From NCBI GenBank assembly GCA_937862865.1, contig CALMFJ010000049.1:1-33799 (forward strand): a DNA stretch of 33,799 bases. Reading direction: 5' to 3'. The notes under the pieces were generated by a model. The model was not told where the DNA came from and did not search any database. It worked only from the letters and a program-made list of their open reading frames with translations. Every line of letters begins with the position of its first letter. Positions within the stretch are counted from its first letter, which is position 1. Shown piece after piece: positions 14,865-22,787 of the stretch. The stretch comes from an uncultured Pseudomonadota bacterium. GTDB lineage: Bacteria > Desulfobacterota > Syntrophorhabdia > Syntrophorhabdales > Syntrophorhabdaceae. Position numbers and translations under genes: made by a program.

Positions 14865-16012
14865 AGATAATCTTTATAGACCCTGTTTTCGGGATCAGCG
14901 GCGATATGACGGTAAGTGCACTTGTCGATGCAGGTGTCCCGTTTGATGGCTTGCAAAGGGTCCTGAGCAAGGTGCCCGGCATTCCCTCCATGAAACCGGT
15001 CCGCCTCACCCGGGGCATTTTGAGCGGGGTCCATCTCGAGATCGGACGGTCTTCCCGGCATTTCTCCGTGGCGGAAATGGAGAAGATCATCACTTCTCTC
15101 GATGCCGGACAGAGCGTGAAGGATGACGCCCTCGGGATGCTCGCGCTGATCGTGAGCGCGGAGGCAAAGGTCCACGGGGTCTCGCGGGACAAGGTGCACT
15201 TCCACGAGCTCTCGCACATCGACACGGTCATCGACCTCGTTTCCGTCGCGTACGGGATGCGCTCCTTCGGCGGGGATGCAGTGTACTGCGGCCCCGTCCC
15301 CTGCGGCAGCGGCACGATCACGACATCGCACGGTGTCCTCCCGAACCCGCCGCCGGTCACTCTCGAGGTCCTAAAGGGCCATGAACTCATCTTCTATCCC
15401 GAGAACCTTGAATTGACGACCCCGACAGGGGCGGCCATCGTCGCGTATTATGCCCGGAAACAGGGCAGGGTGCCGCCGTTCAGGGAAATTGGCAGGGGCT
15501 ATGGCATGGGGACCTACGAGTCATCGCGCCCGGACGTCCTCAGGATCTTTGTTGGCGAGGCCGCCGGCCCGGTTTCCGACGAAGAGGCCCTCGTGATCGA
15601 GACGGACATCGACGACATGGAGATGGAATATCTCGGCGCGGTGATCGAACGCATCCGCTCCGCCGGGGCCATCGATGTCGTTCATTTCCCGGTGTCAATG
15701 AAGAAAGGAAGAACAGGCGTGAGGGTCAGCGTGACCGCGGATCCATCCCGGTTCGACACTATCGTTGAAACGATATTCGCCGAGACAACCACCTTCGGCC
15801 TGCGCTGGCGCACAAGCTCACGGCGCATCCTGCGGCGCGAAGAGACAACGATAACGACCTCACTCGGGCCCGTCCGCGTAAAAAAAGGGTTTGACAGATC
15901 GGGCGGCCTTATTAAAACTCATATAGAATTTGACGATGTTAAGAAAATTGCGGACGAGAAGAACATCCCGTACCGGGAAGCACTGAAACAAATAAGGAAA
16001 GAGACAGACTAA
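14861..16012 (+). CDS. larC: Nickel insertion protein LarC
   Basis: 383 residues. Landmarks are IIFIDPVFGISGDMTVSAL at the N-terminus, VHFHELSHIDTVIDLVS, GVLPNPPPVTLEVLKG, LTTPTGAAI and ETDIDDMEMEYLG. LarC is the CTP-dependent cyclometallase that inserts nickel into the pincer nucleotide. Start ATG 14861 overlaps the larB stop (ATGA), and the longer frame upstream from 14786 is rejected. Some LarC proteins are split by a programmed frameshift, but this one is a single uninterrupted frame. It ends the operon, about 50 bases before a REPIN-like palindrome. Confidence 0.95.
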   Translation: MKIIFIDPVFGISGDMTVSALVDAGVPFDGLQRVLSKVPGIPSMKPVRLTRGILSGVHLEIGRSSRHFSVAEMEKIITSLDAGQSVKDDALGMLALIVSAEAKVHGVSRDKVHFHELSHIDTVIDLVSVAYGMRSFGGDAVYCGPVPCGSGTITTSHGVLPNPPPVTLEVLKGHELIFYPENLELTTPTGAAIVAYYARKQGRVPPFREIGRGYGMGTYESSRPDVLRIFVGEAAGPVSDEEALVIETDIDDMEMEYLGAVIERIRSAGAIDVVHFPVSMKKGRTGVRVSVTADPSRFDTIVETIFAETTTFGLRWRTSSRRILRREETTITTSLGPVRVKKGFDRSGGLIKTHIEFDDVKKIADEKNIPYREALKQIRKETD

Positions 16013-16059
16013 TCGTCAGTCGTAAGTGGTAAGGTGCAACGGATCCAGCCCTTATCTTT

Positions 16060-16182
16060 CGTCATTCCGGCGCTTGACGCCGGAATCCAAGGTTTTTCTT
16101 CTGGGTCCTTTCGCAAGAATGAAACGGAGAAAAACTGATAGAAACCAAACCTTGGATCCGGGTGTCAAGCGCCGGAATGACG
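16060..16182. repeat. REPIN-like inverted pair of palindromes
   Basis: The left arm starts CGTCATTCCGGCGCTTGAC and runs on to GGAATCCAAGGTTT. The right arm is its inverted copy, from AAACCTTGGATCC to GTCAAGCGCCGGAATGACG. About 50 bases lie between. It sits between the convergent larC and dciA-like genes and can fold into a long hairpin, so it may also end transcription from both sides. Related fragments occur at 4182, 7946, 29166 and 33790. Confidence 0.8.
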
Positions 16183-16218
16183 ACGGGGGTCGCTTTTCAC
16201 GATCACGTCTTACGGTCT

Positions 16219-16527
16219 TTATTGCTTCAAAAAGAACCGTACATCCTTTATCGCTTCTTTTTGCAGCGCTTCCGCAATCTTCGCCTGTATGTCCGCCTTC
16301 ATGTACTTTACCTGTGCGAGCCATATGGGGTCGTCGACTTCGACGTAGAGTATTCCGCGGCTGATGCGGACGGGCTGGCAGTGGGCGGCGAGCTTTTCCC
16401 CTGTTATGCGGTCCCAGACGGCAAAGATCTTGATCGATGCAAGATCTTTGATGTTGAATCCTTTCAGGACCTTTTCAAGCGTCTCCTGAATCGGGGTGAA
16501 GCCCCTTTGTTTACGTGGTTTCTTCAA
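16219..16527 (-). CDS. DUF721 / DciA-like protein
   Basis: 102 residues matching the DUF721 (DciA) domain: PIQETLEKVLKGFNIKD, VWDRITGEKLAAHCQPVRISRGILYVEVDDPIWLAQVKYMKADI. DciA proteins load the replicative helicase DnaB in bacteria lacking DnaC/DnaI. In this group the function is inferred from the family. The start is TTG 16527, inside metG (17-base overlap), with no Shine-Dalgarno, so translation probably depends on ribosomes finishing metG. It is the last gene of its transcription unit. Confidence 0.82.
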   Translation of the reverse strand: MKKPRKQRGFTPIQETLEKVLKGFNIKDLASIKIFAVWDRITGEKLAAHCQPVRISRGILYVEVDDPIWLAQVKYMKADIQAKIAEALQKEAIKDVRFFLKQ

Positions 16528-18043
16528 TACGGGGAAACACCGGCGGTATTTTGTCGATCGCGGCCGTGTCCGACGGGGTATAGAACCCCATCTCCTCGTC
16601 CCAGTTCGACGTTTCGATCTGTTTGCCGATCCCGAGGGCCTTCCAGATCGCCTGCGATTTGACGGGCATGAAGGGGTTGAGGAGCATCGCGGCGATGCGG
16701 ATGCCGTTCCAGAGGTTGAACATCACGGTCTTGACGCGCACGTCATTTTCCCTGGCAAGTTTCCACGGTGCCTCGGTATCGATATACTTGTTCAGGATGG
16801 CCATGATCTCGAAGACATTGCCCAGCGCCTTGTGAAAGGCAAGAACGTCCATTTCCTTCCGGTATTCCCCGATAAGCCTCATTGTCGTTTCCTTAACGGT
16901 ATCGTCCATGCCGCCTGACCTTTCCGGCGTTTCGATCTTCCCTTTAAGGAATTTGCCGATCATCGTGACGGTCCGGCTTGTCAGGTTGCCGAAGTCGTTG
17001 GCAAGGTCGCCGTTTATCCGGTGGACTATGGCCTGTTTCGAAAAATCGCCGTCGAGGCCGAAGGGCACTTCCCTGAAAAGGAAGAACCGGAACTCATCGA
17101 CGCCATACGTGTTCATAACCTCATGGGGATCGATGACATTTCCCATGCTTTTTGACATCTTCTGTCCGTCGCGCGTCCACCACCCGTGCGCGAACACGTG
17201 TTTCGGCGGCTCGAGGCCGTACGACATGAGGAAGCTCGGCCAGTATACCGCATGGAACCGCAGGATGTCCTTCCCGATGAGGTGCACGTCGCAGGGCCAA
17301 AAGGTGTTGAACTCCTCGTCATTCTCGAGAAAACCGATGCCCGTCAGGTAGTTTGTCAGGGCGTCGAACCAGACGTAGACGACATGCTTCTCGTGGGATG
17401 GTACCTTGATGCCCCAGTTGAAGCTGGTCCTGCTTACGGAAAGGTCGCGCAGTCCGCCTTTGACGAAGCTCGCCACCTCGTTGTAACGGATGTCGGGCAT
17501 GACGAAGTCGCGGTGCTGCTCGAGGAGGTCGAGAAGGGGCTGTGTGTATCTTGACATACGGAAGAAATAGCTTTCTTCCTTGAGCTTCTCCGGCTTTCTC
17601 CCGCAGTCGGGGCACAGGCCGTCTTTGAGCTGCAGCTCGGTGTAGTAGCCTTCGCAGGGGACGCAGTACCAATCCTCGTATTCGCCGAGGTATATGTCTC
17701 CCTTGTCACGGACCTTCTGGAATATGTGCTCGACGACCTTCCGGTGGCGTTCCTCGGTCGTCCGTATGAATCCCGTGTGCGTGATGTTGAGCGTTTGCCA
17801 GAGGTCGATGAACCGGTTGACCATCAGGTCGGCATGTTCGCGGGGGTGTATGCCCGCCGCCGCCGCCGCTTTCTCCACCTTTTGCCCGTGCTCGTCCGTC
17901 CCTGTCAGAAAAAAGACGCGATAACCCTGCAGCCTTTTATAACGGGCCATGATATCGCCTGCTATCGTCGTGTAGGCGTGCCCTATATGGGGAACATCGT
18001 TAATATAGTAGATAGGCGTGGTTATGTAGTATTTTTTGTCCAT
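16511..18043 (-). CDS. metG: Methionyl-tRNA synthetase
   Basis: 510 residues of a class I synthetase. HIGH is intact (HIGH 19-22 in VPHIGHAYTT) and the second signature is KMSKSMGNVIDP. A single zinc knuckle is seen as CVPCEGYY...CPDC. It charges tRNA-Met in the cytoplasm. The chain stops after the anticodon-binding helical domain and lacks the C-terminal Trbp111-like domain present in longer forms; such short forms are common. It lies between ricT and the dciA-like gene. Confidence 0.97.
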   Translation of the reverse strand: MDKKYYITTPIYYINDVPHIGHAYTTIAGDIMARYKRLQGYRVFFLTGTDEHGQKVEKAAAAAGIHPREHADLMVNRFIDLWQTLNITHTGFIRTTEERHRKVVEHIFQKVRDKGDIYLGEYEDWYCVPCEGYYTELQLKDGLCPDCGRKPEKLKEESYFFRMSRYTQPLLDLLEQHRDFVMPDIRYNEVASFVKGGLRDLSVSRTSFNWGIKVPSHEKHVVYVWFDALTNYLTGIGFLENDEEFNTFWPCDVHLIGKDILRFHAVYWPSFLMSYGLEPPKHVFAHGWWTRDGQKMSKSMGNVIDPHEVMNTYGVDEFRFFLFREVPFGLDGDFSKQAIVHRINGDLANDFGNLTSRTVTMIGKFLKGKIETPERSGGMDDTVKETTMRLIGEYRKEMDVLAFHKALGNVFEIMAILNKYIDTEAPWKLARENDVRVKTVMFNLWNGIRIAAMLLNPFMPVKSQAIWKALGIGKQIETSNWDEEMGFYTPSDTAAIDKIPPVFPRIEETT

Positions 18044-18068
18044 TTGATCTCAAGCACCTTTCATATCA

Positions 18069-19070
18069 TCAGTTGCTGTTATTGTTCTTTTTTTGACTGA
18101 CAGCGGCGTTATTTCCCGCCTTATCGGGATCGGTGCGATCGGCCTGTCCCGGGCGGTGCGGCCTGGGATTGTTGTTCCCGTTCCTGTTCCGTTCCGGGGC
18201 GCCCTGCTGCTTCTCCCTCGCCTGGGGCTTCTCGCCGTCCCGTCTCTTCGGCTTATCGACAGGGTTTTGCGGCGGGGGATTTTTCGAAGGGTCGACCAGG
18301 GACACGTCGTTAAAGGGGAGGGTCACCTCTTTTCCCTCATCGAGCTGAACCGAAACAGTTCCTGCCAGGGCGTTATGCTTTACGACCTTTCCTTCGCCCT
18401 GCGGTGTTTTGACCCTTTTGCCGATACGGGGAAAGTTCTGCTTCAGCGCGAGATAGGTCTCATATTCATAGGCAAGGCAGCACATGAGGCGGCCGCAGAT
18501 ACCGGAGATCTTGGCCGGGTTCAGTGCCAGCCCCTGCTCTTTGACCATCTTGATGGACACAATGGAAAAATTATTGAGGAACCTCCTGCAGCAGACGGCA
18601 TTCCCGCAATTGCCGAGACCTCCCACGATCTTCGCTTCGTCGCGGACACCGACCTGCCTCAACTCGATCCTGATCTTGAATTCTTTGGCCAGCTCCTTGA
18701 CCAGTTCCCGGAAGTCCACGCGGTTCTCGGAGATGAAATAGAAAAGGAGCTTCGAACCGCCGAAGAGGTACTCGGTTGACAGGAGCTTCATCGGGAGCGA
18801 CATCTCCTGGATCTTCTTCCTGCAGAAATCGAAGGCGTAGGTCTCTTTTTCCTTCAGGGCCTGATGATCGCGGATCTCTTGTTCCGTGGCCTTTCGCGAG
18901 ATCTTCGCCAGGTTCGCCTTCCCGGTCTCCGCCGGCTCCGTAACAACGGTGCCGAGGCAGGTCCCTTTTTCGAGGTCGCTGATAATTACGTCCCCGGCCT
19001 TTATGTCTTCGGTGGCCTCCAGTTCAACTATACCGGTCAGCCTGTCTATATTAACGTAACAACTTTTCAT
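18069..19070 (-). CDS. ricT: PSP1-domain protein RicT (YaaT-like)
   Basis: 333 residues. The PSP1 core (about 60-230) has LFYFISENRVDFRELVKEL and the cysteine clusters GNCGNAVCCRRFL and GICGRLMCCLAYE. In Bacillus RicT similar cysteines help hold [4Fe-4S] clusters of the Ric complex that assists RNase Y in mRNA maturation. Residues from about 265 form an unusual low-complexity tail rich in N, P, R, K and Q that is probably disordered. Its ATG shares one base with the holB stop (TAATG). A tmk-holB-ricT-metG order is common, so the annotation is firm although the role outside Firmicutes is inferred. Confidence 0.9.
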   Translation of the reverse strand: MKSCYVNIDRLTGIVELEATEDIKAGDVIISDLEKGTCLGTVVTEPAETGKANLAKISRKATEQEIRDHQALKEKETYAFDFCRKKIQEMSLPMKLLSTEYLFGGSKLLFYFISENRVDFRELVKELAKEFKIRIELRQVGVRDEAKIVGGLGNCGNAVCCRRFLNNFSIVSIKMVKEQGLALNPAKISGICGRLMCCLAYEYETYLALKQNFPRIGKRVKTPQGEGKVVKHNALAGTVSVQLDEGKEVTLPFNDVSLVDPSKNPPPQNPVDKPKRRDGEKPQAREKQQGAPERNRNGNNNPRPHRPGQADRTDPDKAGNNAAVSQKKNNNSN

Positions 19071-20032
19071 TACCTGTTCCCTGTAATCTGGATCAGAAGG
19101 TTCTCAAAAATGAGCCATCGGTTTACATTATACCTCATTACACGGACGCTTTCCTGTATTCTTTTTATGGACCGTTCCACCCAGCCGGGGTCGTACCGTG
19201 TCGCATCGAGCTCGCCGGCGAGGTCGGTATTGACGATGCGCGACGCATCGCCCGTCTCGTACCGGACAAAAAGGTCCCGGAAAAAGGAAAGAAGAAAAGC
19301 GAGATGCATTGCCGCGGTCCTGTCGGTGCGCGATGCCATTTCTGCGACCGAGGAAGACGTGACAAACCCTGTTGTCTGTCCCGATATGATCCGGGCAAGC
19401 TTCAGCCTTATGGAGAAATTTTCATCATCGAGCCAGAAGAGCCCGCCCCCGATGCTCCCGAAGGATATCGAGGACAGAAGCGATGCCCTCTCGGGGCCAA
19501 TGTCCTTTGCATCATGGAAATAATTTTCAAGCTGTGCCGTCGAAAGAAGGGAGAACGGCACGCGGGTGCAGCGGGACCGTATCGTCATGGGTATGTCCCG
19601 TTCTGAAGACGTAATGATAAAGAAGTGATTGTTGGGTGGAGGCTCCTCGATCGTTTTCAGGAGCGCGTTTGCGGCTTCCGTGGTCATCGTCTCCGCATTG
19701 TCGATTATTATGGCCCTCTTTTCGGCTTCGAAGGGATGTTCCGATATCTCCTTCGATATGAGGCGCGAATCATCTATCCCGATGGAACCCTCGTTCTGAA
19801 TGACAACGAGGTCGGGGTGGCTTCCCCGTTCCAGCTTGAGGCACGGCCGGCATGTGCCGCATGCGTCGCGCGTCTCACAGAAGAGGTGCCGCACGAACTC
19901 GAGGGCCATTTTCCTTTTGCCGATTCCTTCCTGCCCGCAAAATAAAAAGGCGTGGGGAATGTTCTTATTTTCCAGGAAGTACTTCAGGAAGCGCTTTTGC
20001 CTGTCATGTCCGATGATGTTTTCAAATGCCAT
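19070..20032 (-). CDS. holB: DNA polymerase III subunit delta'
   Basis: 320 residues of the clamp-loader AAA+ fold. The P-loop-like CGQEGIGKRKMALEF is followed by a zinc-binding cysteine group (CETRDACGTCRPC), then IIDNAETMTTEAANALLKTIEEPP and SRCTRVPFSLL. Delta' opens and loads the sliding clamp with the gamma/tau subunits. Start overlaps the 3' end of tmk by 11 bases, and the stop overlaps ricT by one base. Confidence 0.94.
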   Translation of the reverse strand: MAFENIIGHDRQKRFLKYFLENKNIPHAFLFCGQEGIGKRKMALEFVRHLFCETRDACGTCRPCLKLERGSHPDLVVIQNEGSIGIDDSRLISKEISEHPFEAEKRAIIIDNAETMTTEAANALLKTIEEPPPNNHFFIITSSERDIPMTIRSRCTRVPFSLLSTAQLENYFHDAKDIGPERASLLSSISFGSIGGGLFWLDDENFSIRLKLARIISGQTTGFVTSSSVAEMASRTDRTAAMHLAFLLSFFRDLFVRYETGDASRIVNTDLAGELDATRYDPGWVERSIKRIQESVRVMRYNVNRWLIFENLLIQITGNR

Positions 20033-20642
20033 AGCTTTTCAGTGTGTTTTCCACCTTTGCCCTGATGAGGTTGTGGAGCGCTTCGATCTTGAGGTTCGCA
20101 TCGACGACGAAGAACCGTTTCGGGTCCTCCTTCGCGAGCTTTTCATACGCCGCCCGGACCCTTTGATGAAACGACAGGTCTTCCCCTTCTATCCTGTCCA
20201 TGTCCGATGAGGCGGCCCTGCGCCTCAAACCTTTTTCGACCGGGATATCGAGGAGGACCGTGAGATTCGGCCGGATACCTTTCGTTACCATGGTGTTGAG
20301 AGTGTCGATGGTGGCCGTATCTATCTTTCTTCCCGATCCCTGGTATGCGTAGGTGGCATCGGAAAAACGGTCGCACAGGACGATCCTGCCGTCCCTGAGG
20401 GCAGGCAGGATGACCTCATCGACGTGCTGCGCCCTCATTGCCATGATGATCATGAGCTCGCACAGGGGATCGACATCCATGTCCTTCTTCAGGAGAAGCT
20501 CGCGCATGGCTTCGCCGAATGGCGTCCCTCCGGGTTCTCGGGTCCTGACAACGGAATAGCCACGCCGGGCCAGGTGATCGGCCAAAAGCCCTGTCTGCGT
20601 TGTCTTGCCGCATCCCTCGATGCCTTCGAACGTTATCAACAT
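20022..20642 (-). CDS. tmk: Thymidylate kinase
   Basis: 206 residues, normal length. P-loop FEGIEGCGKTTQ, substrate loop RTREPGGTPFGEAMR and DRFSDATYAYQGSGR are all present. It phosphorylates dTMP to dTDP in DNA precursor synthesis. It follows efp after six bases and overlaps holB, so it is part of the efp-tmk-holB-ricT-metG unit. Confidence 0.97.
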   Translation of the reverse strand: MLITFEGIEGCGKTTQTGLLADHLARRGYSVVRTREPGGTPFGEAMRELLLKKDMDVDPLCELMIIMAMRAQHVDEVILPALRDGRIVLCDRFSDATYAYQGSGRKIDTATIDTLNTMVTKGIRPNLTVLLDIPVEKGLRRRAASSDMDRIEGEDLSFHQRVRAAYEKLAKEDPKRFFVVDANLKIEALHNLIRAKVENTLKSYGI

Positions 20643-20648
20643 GAGGCC

Positions 20649-21212
20649 CTATTTCACACGCTCAATGTATTGGCCCGTTCTCGTGTCCACTTTTACCTTG
20701 TCTCCCTCTTCAACGAAAAGGGGGACCTGCACAGTGTGTCCCGTTTCGAGGACGGCCGGTTTCGTGGCGTTCTGGGCGGTGTCTCCCTTGATCCCCGGCT
20801 CACACTGGGTGATCTTGAGGGTGACAAAGTTCTGTATGTCGACGCCGATGGTTTTTCCCTTGTAGAAAATGACGGTTATCACCATGCTTTCCTTCAGGTA
20901 GTTTTTGGCGTCCCCGAGGTTTTCCTCTTCGATGAATATCTGATCGTACGTGGCCTCATCCATGAAATGGTACTGCGTTCCTTCCTTGTAAAGGAACTGC
21001 ATCTGTTTCTCTTCGACGTCGGGCACTTCGGCCTTGTCACCCGACCTGAACGTCTTGTCGAGGACATTGCCCGTGATCAGGCTCTTCAAGCGGGTCCTGA
21101 CAAAGGCGCCGCCCTTGCCGGGCTTGACATGCTGAAATTCCACGATCGTGAACGGCTCGCCGTCCTGGATGATCCGTAAGCCCTTCCTGAATTCCGTTGT
21201 ATCGACGATCAT
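20649..21212 (-). CDS. efp: Translation elongation factor P
   Basis: 187 residues, three beta-barrel domains. The tip of domain I reads HVKPGKGGAFVRT with Lys33 at the position that is post-translationally modified in many bacteria. EF-P rescues ribosomes stalled at proline runs, which is relevant here because several window proteins are proline-rich. ATG 21212 has AGGAGGAAG upstream; the longer frame from 21263 reads through the repeat array and is rejected. tmk follows after six bases. Confidence 0.97.
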   Translation of the reverse strand: MIVDTTEFRKGLRIIQDGEPFTIVEFQHVKPGKGGAFVRTRLKSLITGNVLDKTFRSGDKAEVPDVEEKQMQFLYKEGTQYHFMDEATYDQIFIEEENLGDAKNYLKESMVITVIFYKGKTIGVDIQNFVTLKITQCEPGIKGDTAQNATKPAVLETGHTVQVPLFVEEGDKVKVDTRTGQYIERVK

Positions 21213-21245
21213 ATGCTTCCTCCTAATAAAACTGGCCAGTAAGCG

Positions 21246-21344
21246 GTAAGGAGTGAGGAGCAAGGAGTAAAAACAAAAGATCTGAGAATGTCTATTGTTT
21301 AACTCTTGTATTTTTCTCTGTCTCCTTACTCCTAACTCCTTACT
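21246..21344. repeat. Heptamer-repeat inverted element, locus B
   Basis: The left arm (21246-21269) reads gtaagga-gtgagga-gcaagga. The right arm (21322-21344), on the other strand, reads gtaagga-gttagga-gtaagga. They enclose about 52 AT-rich bases between the end of the M24 peptidase gene and the start of efp. The 7-bp period is clear, and units differ by one base. Confidence 0.8.
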
Positions 21345-21347
21345 ATT

Positions 21348-22418
21348 TTAAACCTTCATTATATCTTTTCTAATGCGAGTTAAGATCTGCGGTGTGTCTC
21401 CCGTTATTAGTATCATATCTTCCAGCCTTACGCCACCGATATTCGGCAGGTAGATGCCGGGCTCGATCGTGATCACCATGTTGTCCTCGAGGAGCCCCTT
21501 TGCCTGGGTATTGATCGCCGGTGCTTCGTGGACCGCGATCCCGACGCCGTGCCCGACGCCGTGGCGGAAATAATCACCGTACCCTTTTTCCTCTATGTAT
21601 CCCCGGACAACGCTGTCAAGCTGCCTGATCGGGGTCCCTGCCGCTGCCTTTTCGATGCCCAGCTTCCGGGCGTCATCGACTATCGTGTATATCTCAGCCA
21701 GTTGATCGGAGGTCTCGCCGATGCAGACGGTCACGGTCTCGTCGCTGCAGTAACCGTTGACGGTCGCGCCGAAATCGAGGATAACGGTATCGCCCTTCTT
21801 GAGCTTCCTGTCGCTCGGTTCGGCGTGGGGAAGGGCCGAACGCGGGCCGGATGCGACGATAGTATCGAATGACGGCCGTTGAGCGCCCCGTTTGCGCATG
21901 ATATGATCGAGCTCATCCGCTATGTCCTTTTCAACCGAGCCGGGCTTAATGACGCCCATAATATCGCCGAAGGCCTCGGTGGCAATCGTTATAGCATCCA
22001 TCATCACCGCAATTTCCCCGGCTTCCTTATTCTTGCGTATCTCTTCGATGGAGGAATTCATGGAAACAAGGCTGACCCCGGGGAGGCCTTCCGCCCATGC
22101 GCTGTATGTATTGTAAAGAACATGCGTCCCGTCGAAGCCCAGTTTGGAGATCTTGTATTTCGTGCATAACGTGTACAGAACGTCATAGCCGGGCCGCATC
22201 TCGTCAATATGGATGCCGTTCGTCACTTCCCGGGCATGTGTCATATAGCGGAAATCGACGATGAGGACGACATCTCCCCGGGTCACCAGAAGCATGCCCT
22301 CCGAGCCTCTGAAACCGGTCAGGTAGAAGATGTTGTCCATCCCCTTGAGAACGCAGCCGTCGAGCCCCATTTCCCTCAGGAGCTCCTGCAGACGCTCTAT
22401 GCCTGATTCGTAGCTCAT
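21348..22418 (-). CDS. M24-family aminopeptidase (Xaa-Pro aminopeptidase)
   Basis: About 356 residues: a creatinase-type N-terminal domain (MDNIFYLTGFRGSEG) and a pita-bread metallopeptidase domain. Five metal ligands are visible: two Asp in ILDFGATVNGYCSDE, His in GHGVGIAVHEAP, Glu in ITIEPGIYLP and Glu in GGVRLED. It should remove N-terminal residues before proline. ATG 22418 overlaps the stop of the upstream TPR gene (ATGA). ATG 22427, three codons earlier, is equally possible. The gene precedes efp, a frequent pairing. Confidence 0.93.
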   Translation of the reverse strand: MSYESGIERLQELLREMGLDGCVLKGMDNIFYLTGFRGSEGMLLVTRGDVVLIVDFRYMTHAREVTNGIHIDEMRPGYDVLYTLCTKYKISKLGFDGTHVLYNTYSAWAEGLPGVSLVSMNSSIEEIRKNKEAGEIAVMMDAITIATEAFGDIMGVIKPGSVEKDIADELDHIMRKRGAQRPSFDTIVASGPRSALPHAEPSDRKLKKGDTVILDFGATVNGYCSDETVTVCIGETSDQLAEIYTIVDDARKLGIEKAAAGTPIRQLDSVVRGYIEEKGYGDYFRHGVGHGVGIAVHEAPAINTQAKGLLEDNMVITIEPGIYLPNIGGVRLEDMILITGDTPQILTRIRKDIMKV

Positions 22419-22627
22419 CGCTTCCATAGCTTTTTGAAATTCTTCAGAACGCCTTTCTTCTCGTCTGCCTTGCATTGTTTCTTGAGGAAAGAAAGACGGC
22501 CGGCATAGGCCTTATTGCCCGGTTCCCGCCGCACAAGCTCGGTATATATCGTGACGGCCATGTCGATGTACCCCTGCTCGAGGTATATCTCTGCCAGCGT
22601 CGCGGATACCATAACAGGGGTTTCCAT
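22415..22627 (-). CDS. Short TPR-like protein, 70 residues
   Basis: One tetratricopeptide-like helix pair is visible (SATLAEIYLEQGYIDMAVTIYTELVRREPGN, followed by AYAGRLSFL), then a lysine-rich tail (KNFKKLWKR). A partner-binding or adaptor role is possible, but nothing specific can be said. ATG 22627 has no Shine-Dalgarno and lies 16 bases from a TATAAT box, so the leader is very short. Its stop overlaps the peptidase start, making it the first gene of that unit. Confidence 0.7.
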   Translation of the reverse strand: METPVMVSATLAEIYLEQGYIDMAVTIYTELVRREPGNKAYAGRLSFLKKQCKADEKKGVLKNFKKLWKR

Positions 22628-22643
22628 AAGGCATAAATATATG

Positions 22644-22649
22644 ATTATA
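22644..22649 (-). promoter_or_regulatory. Probable -10 box for the TPR/peptidase unit
   Basis: The minus strand has TATAAT (22644-22649) in a markedly AT-rich stretch (22628-22670) unlike its GC-rich surroundings. The -35 is unclear. An alternative pairing is TTGCTT-17-TATATT slightly nearer the gene, which would make the mRNA leaderless. Confidence 0.45.
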
Positions 22650-22676
22650 TTAATGAAAAAGCAAGATAAAAAGATC

Positions 22677-22787
22677 GGCGAACGGCTAACGGCTAACGGC
22701 TAACGGAAAAGACAAAAAACTGCGAGGACGAGGCAGGGCCAATTTTCTTGGTTTTTACCGTTCGCCGTTAGCCGTTCGCCGTTAGCC
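22677..22787. repeat. Heptamer-repeat inverted element, locus C
   Basis: The left arm (22677-22706) is gaacggctaacgg-type with unit ctaacgg repeated about three times. The right arm (22758-22787) is the inverted form ccgttag/ccgttcg, four units. They enclose about 50 bases. The right arm encodes the last residues and the stop codon of yqeC. The heptamer is the same as at locus A, more than 22 kb away. Confidence 0.85.

Noticed and set aside
16060-16182. Insertion-sequence remnant or MITE with target duplication
   Set aside because: Arms are REP-type palindromes, no target-site duplication could be seen, and the length and nested palindromes fit a REPIN better.
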